From: Methanothrix sp.
GTDB lineage: Archaea; Halobacteriota; Methanosarcinia; Methanotrichales; Methanotrichaceae
DNA length: 47,083 nucleotides
Assembly (NCBI GenBank): GCA_025361645.1
Contig: JANYKI010000098.1
Span: 1 to 47,083, forward strand
Direction: 5' to 3'
In this document: positions 32,088 to 40,945 of the stretch, piece by piece
Numbering within the stretch: the first letter of the stretch is position 1
How the letters are laid out: each line of letters starts with the position of its first letter
The notes under the pieces: model-generated
Databases searched by the model: none
What the model was told of the DNA's origin: nothing
Seen by the model: the letters and a program-made list of their open reading frames with translations, nothing else
Position numbers and translations under genes: made by a program

Positions 32088-32958
32088 AAAAACCTCCCGT
32101 GTCGTTGATATGAGGGTAGTAGCGGGCGGTGCATGACAAATCATCGTTTAGTCTTTTGCCGTTCCACTCTGTTATTCCCGGACATTCCAAAAGGCCGGGA
32201 ATGCAGACCTTCTCCAGCCGGAACTCCTCCGCTTCTCCCAGTGCCTCCTGCACCACCAGCTCGTTTTCTTCCGGGGCATAGGTACAGGTGGAGTAGACCA
32301 CGACCCCTCCTGGCTTTGTCAGGCGCAGGGCGTTTTTGAGAAGGCCGATCTGCAGGACCTGCAAATCCAGTGATCTTTCGGTGCTACATCTGGATAAGAC
32401 CCCCGGCCCTCTTCTCTCCCGGCCCTCGCTGGAGCAGGGGGCGTCCACCAGAACCCTGTCAAAGAGGCCACGGGGAAAATTGCGCCCGTCATAGCGGGTG
32501 ATGGCAACGTTGATAGCCCCCAGCCGCTCGCAGTTCGAGCGCAGAGGGGAGACTCGGGCTAAGGAGGGCTCATTGGCGATTACCAGGCCCCGATTTTCCA
32601 TCATCTGCGAGATCTCTGTGGTCTTGCTGCCGGGAGAGGCACACAGGTCCAGGACGCTTTCGCCGGGCTGTGGGTCGAGCACCAGGGGCGGAACCATGGA
32701 CAGCTCCTCCTGGATGTGAATGTAGCCCAGGAGGTTTTCCAGCAGCTTGCCTGGGCTCTCTATGTCCAGCTTCAGGCCCAGAGGATACCAGGGGAAGCTC
32801 TGAAAGAGCACGCCCCCTTCCTCCAGCCTTTCCAGGAGATTTTCCCTCTTTATCTTCAGTGTATTGATGCGTGCGGAGTTGTAGAGTGGCAGGCATTGAA
32901 TAGCCTGGAAGGCATCATAATCCGGCACGATTTCCCTGTATCTATCCAGGTAGTCCAT
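32062..32958 (-). CDS. NOL1/NOP2/Sun-family RNA m5C methyltransferase
   Basis: The 298-residue enzyme has the SAM-binding LCASPGSKTTEIS, motif IV with its conserved cysteine DAPCSSEG, and motif VI with the catalytic cysteine STCTYAPEENE. These two cysteines mark RNA cytosine-5 methyltransferases of the NSUN/RsmB/RsmF group. The N-terminus (RINTLKI, LGYIHIQEELSMVPPLVL) is normal and the protein ends GGFYVAKIIKN, so only the RNA-binding tail is missing. That role is probably filled by the overlapping downstream gene. The target (tRNA C48/C49 or rRNA) cannot be decided. The ATG at 32958 is preceded by AGGATGTCGCTC, a weak site. Confidence 0.9.
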   Translation of the reverse strand: MDYLDRYREIVPDYDAFQAIQCLPLYNSARINTLKIKRENLLERLEEGGVLFQSFPWYPLGLKLDIESPGKLLENLLGYIHIQEELSMVPPLVLDPQPGESVLDLCASPGSKTTEISQMMENRGLVIANEPSLARVSPLRSNCERLGAINVAITRYDGRNFPRGLFDRVLVDAPCSSEGRERRGPGVLSRCSTERSLDLQVLQIGLLKNALRLTKPGGVVVYSTCTYAPEENELVVQEALGEAEEFRLEKVCIPGLLECPGITEWNGKRLNDDLSCTARYYPHINDTGGFYVAKIIKN

Positions 32959-33079
32959 ATACAGAAGAGCGACATCCTAGCAGAAATAAATTGGCCTTCT
33001 AGGAGCAAATGGATTCTCATGATGGAGCAAAAGGATTTAATAGTCGGATAACGAGGAAGCTGATCGCGAAAAGTATTTT

Positions 33080-33331
33080 ATGGCTTATCGCAAAGGACGG
33101 CGATGTGTTTTGGCAAATTACGATGCAGATCGATCCTCCATGGGCACTCCTGCCCCTGTAGAGGTCGGAAAAGAGTACGATGTTAATATTGAGGACATTG
33201 CCAGGGAAGGCGACGGCATTGCCCGATTGGAAGGTTTTGTGATCTTCGTGGCCGACACCAAAGTAGGCGACGCAGTCAAGATCCAGATCGATAAGGTAAT
33301 GAGACGTTTTGCCATTGGTCATAAAGTTTAA
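33080..33331 (+). CDS. TRAM-domain RNA-binding protein
   Basis: The 83-residue protein is one TRAM domain (about 23-83): VEVGKEYDVNIEDIAREGDG, then IARLEGFVIFVADTKVGDA and VKIQIDKVMRRFAIG. Single-TRAM proteins are abundant in methanogens; some act as cold-inducible RNA chaperones and bind tRNA and 5S rRNA. The first 22 residues are basic and could form a tail. The short form starting at the ATG in SSMGTPAPV is also possible. It is monocistronic and followed by a hairpin at 33356-33380. Confidence 0.85.
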   Translation: MAYRKGRRCVLANYDADRSSMGTPAPVEVGKEYDVNIEDIAREGDGIARLEGFVIFVADTKVGDAVKIQIDKVMRRFAIGHKV

Positions 33332-33355
33332 ATTTACCGGATTCATGCCAAATGA

Positions 33356-33380
33356 GGTCGAAGGTTCTCAGAACCCGACC
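33356..33380 (+). terminator. Stem-loop after the TRAM gene
   Basis: GGTCG, AA, GGTTC, TCA, GAACC, CGACC forms a ten-pair stem with a two-base bulge and a three-base loop, 25 bases after the TRAM stop. The flanking sequence AACTATTTGTTTAACTTT is T-rich. It may end or protect the TRAM mRNA, or act in the leader of the following TIR gene. Confidence 0.5.
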
Positions 33381-33488
33381 AACTATTTGTTTAACTTTAT
33401 AATAGAGTTCATGCCAATAATCTCATACGATAGAGATAAGCGTAAATATGCAGAAACCAATTAATGGTTAGTGCAGGAGCATACTGTG

Positions 33489-33932
33489 ATGTCTGAGGAT
33501 TATGATGTATTTCTCTCCCATAGTTTCAAAGATCGCGATTGGGTGAGAGGCTTAATCAAAGCTCTATCGCAAAGAAATCTGCGCGTTTGGAGTGATTCCG
33601 AATGGGTCCAAGCAGGAGATTCCTGGCGCGAGGCTATAGATGAAGGTATTCGAAAAAGCAAATCCTTTGTTACTATCATTACTCCCGAAAGTGTCAGTTC
33701 AAGTTTTATGGCTGCGGAGCTTGGCTCAGCCCTTGCCTTAAAAAAGCCGCTTATACCGATCGTATCAAGAGATACTCCTTCAGAGGAATTGCCGGGTCCA
33801 GTAAGATTAAGAAGATACATCTCCATGGATGAACCAGAAATTGTTGCAGAGGAGATCTCTCGCAGATTAATTACAAAATCGCGGAATTATGGATTGAGCA
33901 AAGACGAAGACCGTCTTTGTGTAACGAATTAG
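33489..33932 (+). CDS. TIR-domain protein 1
   Basis: From the ATG at 33489 the 147-residue product is one TIR domain: YDVFLSHSFKDRDWVRGLI (strand A and the BB region), VWSDSEWVQAGDSWREAI, KSKSFVTIITPESVSSSFM, then the putative catalytic glutamate E77 in MAAELGSALAL and PLIPIVSRD. This is the bacterial/archaeal TIR type, which can consume NAD+ or make cyclic ADP-ribose signals in defence systems such as Thoeris and short Argonaute pairs. No effector, sensor or membrane partner is attached. A GTG at 33471 or 33486 could be used instead. It converges with a second, different TIR gene with 13 bases between stops. Confidence 0.82.
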   Translation: MSEDYDVFLSHSFKDRDWVRGLIKALSQRNLRVWSDSEWVQAGDSWREAIDEGIRKSKSFVTIITPESVSSSFMAAELGSALALKKPLIPIVSRDTPSEELPGPVRLRRYISMDEPEIVAEEISRRLITKSRNYGLSKDEDRLCVTN

Positions 33933-33945
33933 ATTTTCTATCATC

Positions 33946-34377
33946 CTATTTCCCAAGGCGAGCGCCTAGCTGCATAAGATAATTGTCAAATTTGTTAATG
34001 TCTATAAGATTGCGTCTTTTTATCAGATTGGGAATTCCTGCATTGGAATTTAGTTCTTCTGGTGTTAGCCCGTGAAGAACGCCGATAATGGGCATACGCT
34101 TGCCCCACGCAGCACCTATCTCTGTCCAAACATAAGGACGTGTAAGAGACCAAGGCGTAAAATAAACGATTAGTTCTTTTGATTGGTCTAAGGCGTCAAG
34201 GATACGATCTTCGAAATCCTCACCAATAGCAATGTGAGCTTCATCTAAGAACGTTGCTGCGCCTTTCTCTTCAATCGATTGAGCCAGCTTTTTGGCTACC
34301 CAAGTATCTGATCCTGCATGGCTTATAAAAACCATATAATCTTGATGTAAATCTTCTTGATTTCTTTCGGCAGGCAT
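33946..34377 (-). CDS. TIR-domain protein 2
   Basis: The ATG at 34377 has an AAAGGAG site six bases upstream, so the product is 143 residues (frame open to 34404). It is one TIR domain of the TIR_2 type: YMVFISHAGSDTWVAKKLA, TFLDEAHIAIGEDFEDRI, KELIVYFTPWSLTRPYVW and the putative catalytic E86 in WTEIGAAWGKRMPII. It is only distantly like the first TIR protein. The start lies upstream of the window's mfnA stop with 23 bases between, so the TIR gene may follow mfnA on the same transcript. As a lone TIR it could be a signalling enzyme or a defence effector; no sensor is visible. Confidence 0.82.
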   Translation of the reverse strand: MPAERNQEDLHQDYMVFISHAGSDTWVAKKLAQSIEEKGAATFLDEAHIAIGEDFEDRILDALDQSKELIVYFTPWSLTRPYVWTEIGAAWGKRMPIIGVLHGLTPEELNSNAGIPNLIKRRNLIDINKFDNYLMQLGARLGK

Positions 34378-34400
34378 ACTTTTCTCCTTTGAAGGAAAAA

Positions 34401-35531
34401 TCACGTGGCCAGGATGGTCTTCAAATCCTCCAGAAACAGGTCAATGTTCTCCAGTGTCATATGCTTCATCAGGATCAGTCGCAGGGCTCTATTTGGCTCG
34501 CGAGTCATGGAGACGTGCCAGCCTCGTTTCATAAGCTCCTCGCGCACCTCAGCAGGGGAGGGGACCTCTAATGCCACCACATTCATGATGGGCTCGATCG
34601 CCGGCTGAATGCCGATCTCTCTTGCGCCTTTTACCAGATGGTGAGTCAGATCCATACAGTAGTCGACGATCTCTTTAAAGCCCTCCCGGCCCAGATGCAT
34701 CATCACGGCGTAGGTGGCCGCGGCTGCAGCTCCGCTCCTCGTGCCGGTTAGAGATGCTTGCCGGGCCTTCGTAAGATAATGTGTCTCCGTCTCCAGGGCA
34801 CTCAAGCACTCCTGGCCGCGGAAGAGCAGGCCGCCGGCAGGAATGGTGCTCATGCCCATCTTATGCGGATCGATGGTAATGGAAGAGACGCCCGGCACCG
34901 AAAAATCCCAGGCAAATTTTTTATCCAGGAAGGGCAGGACAAAGCCGCCAAAGGCAGCGTCCACATGCAGGTGAATGCCCCGTTCCACGGCCATTCTTGC
35001 TAACTGCTCAATGGGGTCCACCTGGCCAAACTCGGTTGTCCCGGCGATGCCCACCAGGGCTACGGTTCTCTCGTCCAGCAGAGACTCGACCGACGATAAG
35101 TCAACCTTGAGATTCTCATCAAGCTTTGCCTTTCTTACTTCCAGACAGAGAAGATCTCCGATCTTGTCGAAGGAGAAGTGGGCCGAGGCGGGAACGACAA
35201 TATTGCCGTCTTTTCTGCCCGCCTCATTCCTGGCCGCCCGGATGGCCTGAATGTTGGACTCCGTGCCGCCCGTGGAAACATATCCCGAGGCGTCCGGACA
35301 GCCCAGCATCTCGCCCAGCATGGCCACCACCCGCTCTTCCAGTTCAGAGACGCCCGGAAACAATCCCGGATCGCCAAGGTTCGTCTCCAGGAACATGTTG
35401 TGAGCCCTTACCGCAATTGGGTGGGGCAGGGTGCACATAGTGGATAAGAAGCGGTCATAGCTGTAGTCACGCGCTCTCGTTTCCGCCAGGATGCGCATTA
35501 CCTCATCTTCGGGAAGGGCTTTGTCTCTCAT
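34401..35531 (-). CDS. mfnA: L-tyrosine decarboxylase MfnA
   Basis: The 376-residue group II PLP decarboxylase has the PLP lysine K224 in TIDPHKMGMSTIPAG, the ring-stacking H118 in SAHFSFDKI and D191 in VDAAFGGF. It matches archaeal MfnA, which makes tyramine for methanofuran. Some homologues use aspartate and supply beta-alanine for coenzyme A, and that remains possible here. The length is usual. The gene follows ppsA by four bases on the same strand, so the two are cotranscribed, and a TIR gene follows it. The ATG at 35531 is preceded by AGGAAATAAAGCC, a usable site inside the ppsA 3' end. Confidence 0.9.
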   Translation of the reverse strand: MRDKALPEDEVMRILAETRARDYSYDRFLSTMCTLPHPIAVRAHNMFLETNLGDPGLFPGVSELEERVVAMLGEMLGCPDASGYVSTGGTESNIQAIRAARNEAGRKDGNIVVPASAHFSFDKIGDLLCLEVRKAKLDENLKVDLSSVESLLDERTVALVGIAGTTEFGQVDPIEQLARMAVERGIHLHVDAAFGGFVLPFLDKKFAWDFSVPGVSSITIDPHKMGMSTIPAGGLLFRGQECLSALETETHYLTKARQASLTGTRSGAAAAATYAVMMHLGREGFKEIVDYCMDLTHHLVKGAREIGIQPAIEPIMNVVALEVPSPAEVREELMKRGWHVSMTREPNRALRLILMKHMTLENIDLFLEDLKTILAT

Positions 35532-35535
35532 GGCT

Positions 35536-37827
35536 TTATTTCCTGTTTCTCAGGGCATTGAGCATAAGGATCTTCTCAGATCTGGCCACTGTTTCCCGGA
35601 CCGTGGCCACGGCATCGATATTGGCCGATATGCTGGTGATGCCGATCTCCACCAGCCTCTTAGCCATCTCCGGGTATGATCCGGCCTGGCCGCAGATGGA
35701 GGTCTTGACTCCTGCAACATTACAGCGCTCCACCACGTACTCGATGAGCTTGAGTATGGCGGGATGCAGTTCAGAATACAGTTCGGCCACGTTCTCGTTG
35801 TTGCGGTCTACCGCCAGGGTGTACTGAGTCAGATCATTGGTGCCGAATGAGACAAAATCAATTCCATCCTCGATGAAGTCTTCAATGGTGAGCGCGGCGC
35901 CGGGCGTCTCCACCATGATGCCTACATCGATCTTCTCCAGGTCTAAGTTCTCATCAACCATGATGGCCTTGGCCTTCTGAAACTCGCGAACGTGCTGTAC
36001 CATGGGCAGCATAATGCCCACGTTGGTAAGCCCCATCTCATGCAGCTTCTTAAAAGCCCTTATCTCCAGGCGGAAGTGATCAGTCTCCGTCAGGTCGCGT
36101 CGAATGCCGCGCCAGCCGAGCATGGGATTGTGCTCGTGAGGCTCGTTTTCGCCGCCCTCCATGGCCCGGAACTCGTCTGTGGGCGCATCCAGGGTGCGCA
36201 CCCACACCGGTTTGGGGTAGAAGGCATCGGCCACCACCTTGATGCCCTTAACCAGCTCGGCGATGTACTCCTCGGTCTTGCCGTTCTTGATGTACCAGTT
36301 GGGTGTCTTGCCAAGTCCCAGGATCATGTGCTCTATTCTTAAAAGGCCCACGCCATCAGCCATGGTGTCGGCCGCTGCCGCCGCTCTATCCGGTTCGCTG
36401 ACATTGACCTTGATCTCTGTGGCCGTCATGAGTTTAGTAAAGACCACACCCCCCCCACTAGCTGCGGACGCAGGCTTGGCAGGCGCTGCCAGGGCCACGC
36501 GCCCCTCATAGACGATGCCCTTGCTGCCATCTACTGTGATCTCCATGCCTTCTTTCAGTATCGTTGTGGCTTTTTTAGTTCCCACCACAGCCGGACAGCC
36601 CAGCTCGCGGCTCACGATGGCTGCGTGGCAGGCCATGCCGCCCTCGTCGGTGACGATAGCCCCGGCGCGCTTCATGCCAGGAACCATGTCCGGCATGGTC
36701 ATCTTGGTGACCATGATGTCACCCTGCTTGACCTTATCCAGCTCTCTGCCGCTGGCAATCAGTCGTACAATGCCTGTGGCCCCGCCCGGTGCGGCTCCCA
36801 GGCCCGTGAACAGAACCTTGCCGCTGACGGCGAGCGCAGGCTCTGCCTTTTTGGCGTTATTGATGGTGGTGATCGGGCGGGACTGGAGGATGTAGATCTT
36901 GTCCTTCTCTATGCCCCACTCGATATCCTGGGGAATGCCGTAGTGCTTCTCCAGGATCTCGGCATATTTGGCGAGTTCAATTGCCTCGTTGTCTGTGAGA
37001 ACGATGGCCTCTTTCTTCTCGTCCGGGACCTTGACCGTGACCGTCTTCTGAGTCTTGGGATCCCTGATAATCATGATCTCCTTGGTGGCGATGTACTTGC
37101 TTATGATGTTCTTGGTCTTTCTGTCCACGACGAAGTTATCGGGAGAGACGCTGCCGCTAACCACAGATTCGCCCAGGCCCCAGGCGCCTTCTAAGACTAC
37201 CAGTGCTTCGCCGGTAGAAGGCTCTGAGCTGAACATGACTCCCGACTTTTCGGAGTCCACCATTTTTTGCACAATGGCGGAGAGGTTGACCTTATCATGC
37301 TCGAAGCCCTGCTCCACCCGGTAGAAGATGGCGCGTGCCCCATAAAGAGATGCCCAGCACTTGCGAACGGCGTTGAAGACATCCTCAGCTCCGCGCATGT
37401 TTAAGAAGGTCTCCTGCTGGCCTGCGAAACTGGCATCGGGCAGATCCTCGGCTGTGGCGCTGGACCGCACGGCCACGAAGACCTGCTCGCCCTCGCGCTT
37501 GCATAGCTCCTCATAGCGGGATTTTATGGCCTTCTCGATGTCCTCTGGCACCTCTGCATCCATGATGAGCTTCTTGGCCGTCTGCTCGGCCCGGTGCAGC
37601 TCAGACTCTTGATTCACATCGACTTTGAGGGCCTCGAAAAGCTTCTTGGCGATGCCCGCCCGGTTGATGAAATCCCGGAAAGCTTGAGCCGTGACCGCAA
37701 ATCCGCCAGGTACGGGAACGCCAATATTTATCATCTCACCCAGGCTTGCACCCTTGCCGCCCACTACGGAAAGATCATTCTTTCCCACTTCTTCCAGCCA
37801 TACAACAGCGTCCATTAAATCATCCAT
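35536..37827 (-). CDS. ppsA: Phosphoenolpyruvate synthase
   Basis: The 763-residue enzyme converts pyruvate and ATP to phosphoenolpyruvate, AMP and phosphate, the entry to gluconeogenesis in an acetate-using methanogen. An ATP-grasp domain (about 1-320) includes GGKGASLGEM and VRSSATAEDLPDASFAGQQE. The swivelling domain carries the phosphorylated H401 in GGMACHAAIVSRELG. The C-terminal barrel ends with the catalytic C712 in CGQAGSYPE. The alanine-rich segment near 452-466 is the linker before the barrel. Two ATG codons at 37827 and 37815 can start it. A TATA-like ATATAA on the minus strand near 37886 would serve it. mfnA follows after four bases. Confidence 0.95.
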   Translation of the reverse strand: MDDLMDAVVWLEEVGKNDLSVVGGKGASLGEMINIGVPVPGGFAVTAQAFRDFINRAGIAKKLFEALKVDVNQESELHRAEQTAKKLIMDAEVPEDIEKAIKSRYEELCKREGEQVFVAVRSSATAEDLPDASFAGQQETFLNMRGAEDVFNAVRKCWASLYGARAIFYRVEQGFEHDKVNLSAIVQKMVDSEKSGVMFSSEPSTGEALVVLEGAWGLGESVVSGSVSPDNFVVDRKTKNIISKYIATKEIMIIRDPKTQKTVTVKVPDEKKEAIVLTDNEAIELAKYAEILEKHYGIPQDIEWGIEKDKIYILQSRPITTINNAKKAEPALAVSGKVLFTGLGAAPGGATGIVRLIASGRELDKVKQGDIMVTKMTMPDMVPGMKRAGAIVTDEGGMACHAAIVSRELGCPAVVGTKKATTILKEGMEITVDGSKGIVYEGRVALAAPAKPASAASGGGVVFTKLMTATEIKVNVSEPDRAAAAADTMADGVGLLRIEHMILGLGKTPNWYIKNGKTEEYIAELVKGIKVVADAFYPKPVWVRTLDAPTDEFRAMEGGENEPHEHNPMLGWRGIRRDLTETDHFRLEIRAFKKLHEMGLTNVGIMLPMVQHVREFQKAKAIMVDENLDLEKIDVGIMVETPGAALTIEDFIEDGIDFVSFGTNDLTQYTLAVDRNNENVAELYSELHPAILKLIEYVVERCNVAGVKTSICGQAGSYPEMAKRLVEIGITSISANIDAVATVRETVARSEKILMLNALRNRK

Positions 37828-37960
37828 CCACCGTCATGATTCTTTACTATATCTTCAGTATCTGCCCTCCTCTCCCTCTTTACATTATATGAAGCTTTCA
37901 CACGATATACAGAATATATACAAAAGCATATATCCAGGAAAGGGCTGACACAATATTTGC
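37828..37960. promoter_or_regulatory. Divergent promoter region between ppsA and moeA
   Basis: The 133 bases contain TATA-like elements for both directions: minus-strand CATATAATG (near 37883-37891) ahead of ppsA, and plus-strand ATATATAC (near 37913-37920) about 45 bases before the moeA ATG. Shared control is possible but not shown. Confidence 0.45.
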
Positions 37961-39112
37961 ATGTTTAAACGTTTTCGCGGGGCAGCAGCGGCAAAAGAGA
38001 TGCTCCTCCTTCGCTGCTTACCCTTACAGCGGACCGAGCTCCTGCCAACCGTGCAGGCGGCAGGCCGGGTTTTGTCGCAGGACATCGCCTCTCCCGTGAA
38101 CCTGCCGGGCTTTGACCGGGCCGCCATGGACGGTTTTGCCGTGCGATCCCTGGACACAAGAGGCGCAAAGCCCAATGCTCCCGTTTTTCTGGATAATTTC
38201 CGGCCCGTACGCACCGGCATGCCCGTTCCCGGAGATTATGATGCCGTGGTGATGCTGGAGGATACCAGGAAGCGTGACACGAATTTGGAGATCACAACGC
38301 AGCTACACGCTTACAAGAATATCTCCCCCATTGGCGAAGACATCAGACAGGGGGAAACGGTCTTTTCCCAGGGCCACACCCTTCGGCCCCCGGATGTGGC
38401 AATGCTGTCGGCGCTGGGAATTGACGAGGTGCGGGTTTATGAAAAGCCGAAGGTGGTCATCATCCCCACGGGAGGGGAATTGGTGGCCATCGGCGCGCGC
38501 GCTCTATGCGCCGGCGAAGCATACGAGATCAACGGGCTCATGGCCCGGCTTTATGCAGAAAAATGGGGAGCTCTGGCCGAGAAAAGAGAGATTGTACCCG
38601 ATGATGAAGAACTCATTCGCGAGGCCATCTCATGCAACATAGATGCGGATATGATCATAATAATCGGCGGAACCTCCGTGGGTGAGAAGGACTATGCACC
38701 AAGGGTGCTGGAAGAGATGGGCGAGCTTTTCGTGCATGGGGTGCGCTTGCAGCCGGGAAAGCCTACTGCCTTCGGTGTCGTGGCCGGCAAGCCTGTTGTC
38801 TGCCTGCCCGGCTATCCAGTGGCAGCAATCTCTGATCTCTTTCTTTTCGTGCGGCCGGCCCTGCAAAAGATGGCGCACCGCTCTGACCTTCAGCCGAAAG
38901 TCTTGGCAAGGCTGGCAAGAAAGATCCCCTCGCGACCGAGCTATTTGAGTATGGTCAGAGTGGCCCTGCGGGGCGAACAGGCCGAGCCCATCATGATCTC
39001 AGGGGCGGGCATCCTCAGCTCCGTGGCAAGGGCGGATGGCTTCGTGCTGGTGGCCGAGGAACGGGAGGGGATAGAGGAGGGAGAGACGGTGGAAGTGATG
39101 CTGTTTGAATAG
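37961..39112 (+). CDS. moeA: Molybdopterin molybdenumtransferase MoeA
   Basis: The 383-residue protein has the MoeA layout: FDRAAMDGFAVRS at the start, GAVVMLED-like DAVVMLEDT, GEDIRQGE and a central MoCF domain with PTGGELV and IGGTSVGEKDY. LQPGKPTAFGVVAGKPVVCLPGYPVAA follows, and a C-terminal beta-barrel ends the chain. It inserts molybdenum or tungsten into adenylylated molybdopterin, needed for formylmethanofuran dehydrogenase and other oxidoreductases of methanogens. It is slightly shorter than the bacterial enzyme (about 400). The ATG at 37961 is well placed. The thermosome TATA box begins three bases after its stop. Confidence 0.92.
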   Translation: MFKRFRGAAAAKEMLLLRCLPLQRTELLPTVQAAGRVLSQDIASPVNLPGFDRAAMDGFAVRSLDTRGAKPNAPVFLDNFRPVRTGMPVPGDYDAVVMLEDTRKRDTNLEITTQLHAYKNISPIGEDIRQGETVFSQGHTLRPPDVAMLSALGIDEVRVYEKPKVVIIPTGGELVAIGARALCAGEAYEINGLMARLYAEKWGALAEKREIVPDDEELIREAISCNIDADMIIIIGGTSVGEKDYAPRVLEEMGELFVHGVRLQPGKPTAFGVVAGKPVVCLPGYPVAAISDLFLFVRPALQKMAHRSDLQPKVLARLARKIPSRPSYLSMVRVALRGEQAEPIMISGAGILSSVARADGFVLVAEEREGIEEGETVEVMLFE

Positions 39113-39114
39113 GC

Positions 39115-39122
39115 TTTATATA
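39115..39122 (+). promoter_or_regulatory. TATA box of the thermosome gene
   Basis: TTTATATA begins three bases after the moeA stop. Start is predicted near 39144, followed by a leader with a GAGGT site (39163-39167) six bases before the ATG. A short inter-gene promoter suits a heat-inducible gene, but no known heat-shock operator is recognised. Confidence 0.6.
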
Positions 39123-39173
39123 GAAGTTCAAACAACATCTAGCTGTTAAATTAGTATTTGTTGAGGTTAATTA

Positions 39174-40814
39174 ATGGCTGGACAATTCAGTGGCACACCT
39201 ATTTACATTCTTAGGGAAGGCAGTCAGAGGACTGCTGGAAGAGACGCACAGAGATCGAACATCATGGCAGCTAAGGCCGTTGCCGGCGCAGTGAGGACCA
39301 CTCTCGGCCCCAAGGGCATGGACAAAATGCTGGTCGATACCATGGGCGACGTTGTGATCACCAATGATGGCGTCACCATTCTTAAAGAGATGGATATCGA
39401 GCATCCCGCAGCCAAGATGATGGTGGAGATTGCCAAGACCCAGGACCAGGAAGTCGGGGATGGCACGACCACTGCCGTTGTGCTGGCCGGAGAATTGCTT
39501 AAGCAAGCCGAGGAACTGCTGGAGCAAGAGATTCATCCTACTGTAATTGCGGCAGGCTACAGAGCTGCGGCAGACAAGTCAATGGAGATTCTCAAAGGCT
39601 TAGCCATAAAGGTCTCGGCAAAAGATGAAGATCTTCTCAGGAAGATCGCAGTCACTGCCATGACCGGCAAGGGCTCTCAATCGGCTCGCGATGAGCTGGC
39701 TGCCATGGCGGTTCAAGCTGTCCAGTCGGTAGTGGACGAGGATGGGACGGTCGACACCGACAACATCACCGTGGAGAAGAAGGTCGGGGGCGGAATCACC
39801 GACTCCATGCTGGTAAGCGGAGTGGTCATCGATAAGGATCGGCTTCACCCCAATATGCCCAAGTCCGTCGCCGATGCCAGGATCGCTCTCCTGAACGCTG
39901 CCGTGGAGATCGAGAAGACAGAGGTTGATGCCAAGATTCAGATCACCTCCCCGGATCAGCTGCAGGCTTTTCTGGATCAAGAGGAGAACATGCTAAAGGG
40001 CATGGTCGATAGGATCGCGGCCACTGGCGCCAATGTACTGTTCGTCCAGAAGGGCATCGATGATCTGGCCCAGCACTTCCTGGCCAAGGCCGGCATCTAC
40101 ACCGTGCGCAGGATTAAGAAGAGCGACATGGAGAAGCTGGCACGCGCCACAGGCGGCAGGGTCGTCACCAGCATCCACGAGATCTCCAAGGAAGACCTGG
40201 GCAAGGCTGGTCTTGTCGAGGAGAGGAAGGTCTCAGATGAGAAGATGACCTTTGTGGAAGATTGCAAGAATCCCAAGTCCGTATCCATCATTCTACGCGG
40301 CGGAACTGAGCACGTGGTCGATGAGCTGGACCGGGCCATGGAGGACGCGCTTCGCGTTGTTGGCGTGGCTGTGCAGGACAAGCTCCTTGTTGCCGGCGGC
40401 GGCGCACCTGAGGTAGAGCTGGCTCTGAGGCTCCGAGCTTATGCTTCCACAGTGGGAGGACGCGAGCAGCTGGCCATCGAGGCTTTTGCCAATGCCATGG
40501 AGGTCATACCCAAGACCCTGGCCGAGAATGCCGGCTTAGACCAGATCGATTCCCTGGTTGCACTAAGAAGCCAGCATGAGAAGGGCATGAAGAGCGCCGG
40601 CCTGGACATGGATACCGGTAAGCCCGTGGACATGCTGAAGCTGGGCGTTGTTGAGCCGCTCAGGGTTAAAACCCAGGCCATCAACTCGGCAGCCGAGGCC
40701 GCCATCATGATTCTGAGAATCGATGATGTCATCGCCTCCAAGTCCGGCGGACCGGGCGGAATGGGCGGCGCGGGCGGAATGCCTGGCGGAATGGGCGGCG
40801 AGGACTTCGAGTAG
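39174..40814 (+). CDS. Thermosome subunit (group II chaperonin)
   Basis: The 546-residue protein is an archaeal Hsp60-type chaperonin of the CCT/thermosome class. Family marks are [16 protein letters not shown]-like [35 protein letters not shown], the ATPase GDGTT at 95-99, the apical segment [13 protein letters not shown] and [16 protein letters not shown]. It ends in the glycine/methionine-rich tail [15 protein letters not shown] typical of thermosomes. It folds proteins in an ATP-driven double ring without a co-chaperone lid. It has its own promoter and T-rich terminator, so it is monocistronic. Whether this is the alpha or beta type cannot be judged. Confidence 0.97.
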   Translation: MAGQFSGTPIYILREGSQRTAGRDAQRSNIMAAKAVAGAVRTTLGPKGMDKMLVDTMGDVVITNDGVTILKEMDIEHPAAKMMVEIAKTQDQEVGDGTTTAVVLAGELLKQAEELLEQEIHPTVIAAGYRAAADKSMEILKGLAIKVSAKDEDLLRKIAVTAMTGKGSQSARDELAAMAVQAVQSVVDEDGTVDTDNITVEKKVGGGITDSMLVSGVVIDKDRLHPNMPKSVADARIALLNAAVEIEKTEVDAKIQITSPDQLQAFLDQEENMLKGMVDRIAATGANVLFVQKGIDDLAQHFLAKAGIYTVRRIKKSDMEKLARATGGRVVTSIHEISKEDLGKAGLVEERKVSDEKMTFVEDCKNPKSVSIILRGGTEHVVDELDRAMEDALRVVGVAVQDKLLVAGGGAPEVELALRLRAYASTVGGREQLAIEAFANAMEVIPKTLAENAGLDQIDSLVALRSQHEKGMKSAGLDMDTGKPVDMLKLGVVEPLRVKTQAINSAAEAAIMILRIDDVIASKSGGPGGMGGAGGMPGGMGGEDFE

Positions 40815-40827
40815 GTCCTAGCTCCCA

Positions 40828-40847
40828 TTTTATCTTTTCTTTTTTTC
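40828..40847 (+). terminator. T-rich terminator after the thermosome gene
   Basis: TTTTATCTTTTCTTTTTTTC begins 13 bases after the stop and is a typical archaeal T-tract terminator without a hairpin. Confidence 0.6.
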
Positions 40848-40945
40848 TAAAGACAAATAATCTCGCTGATGCTTGAGGGCGGCAGCAAACCCACAGATTA
40901 ATTTAGCACCTGTTGAATTCCATAACTTCAGAGGTCAATAGCATT

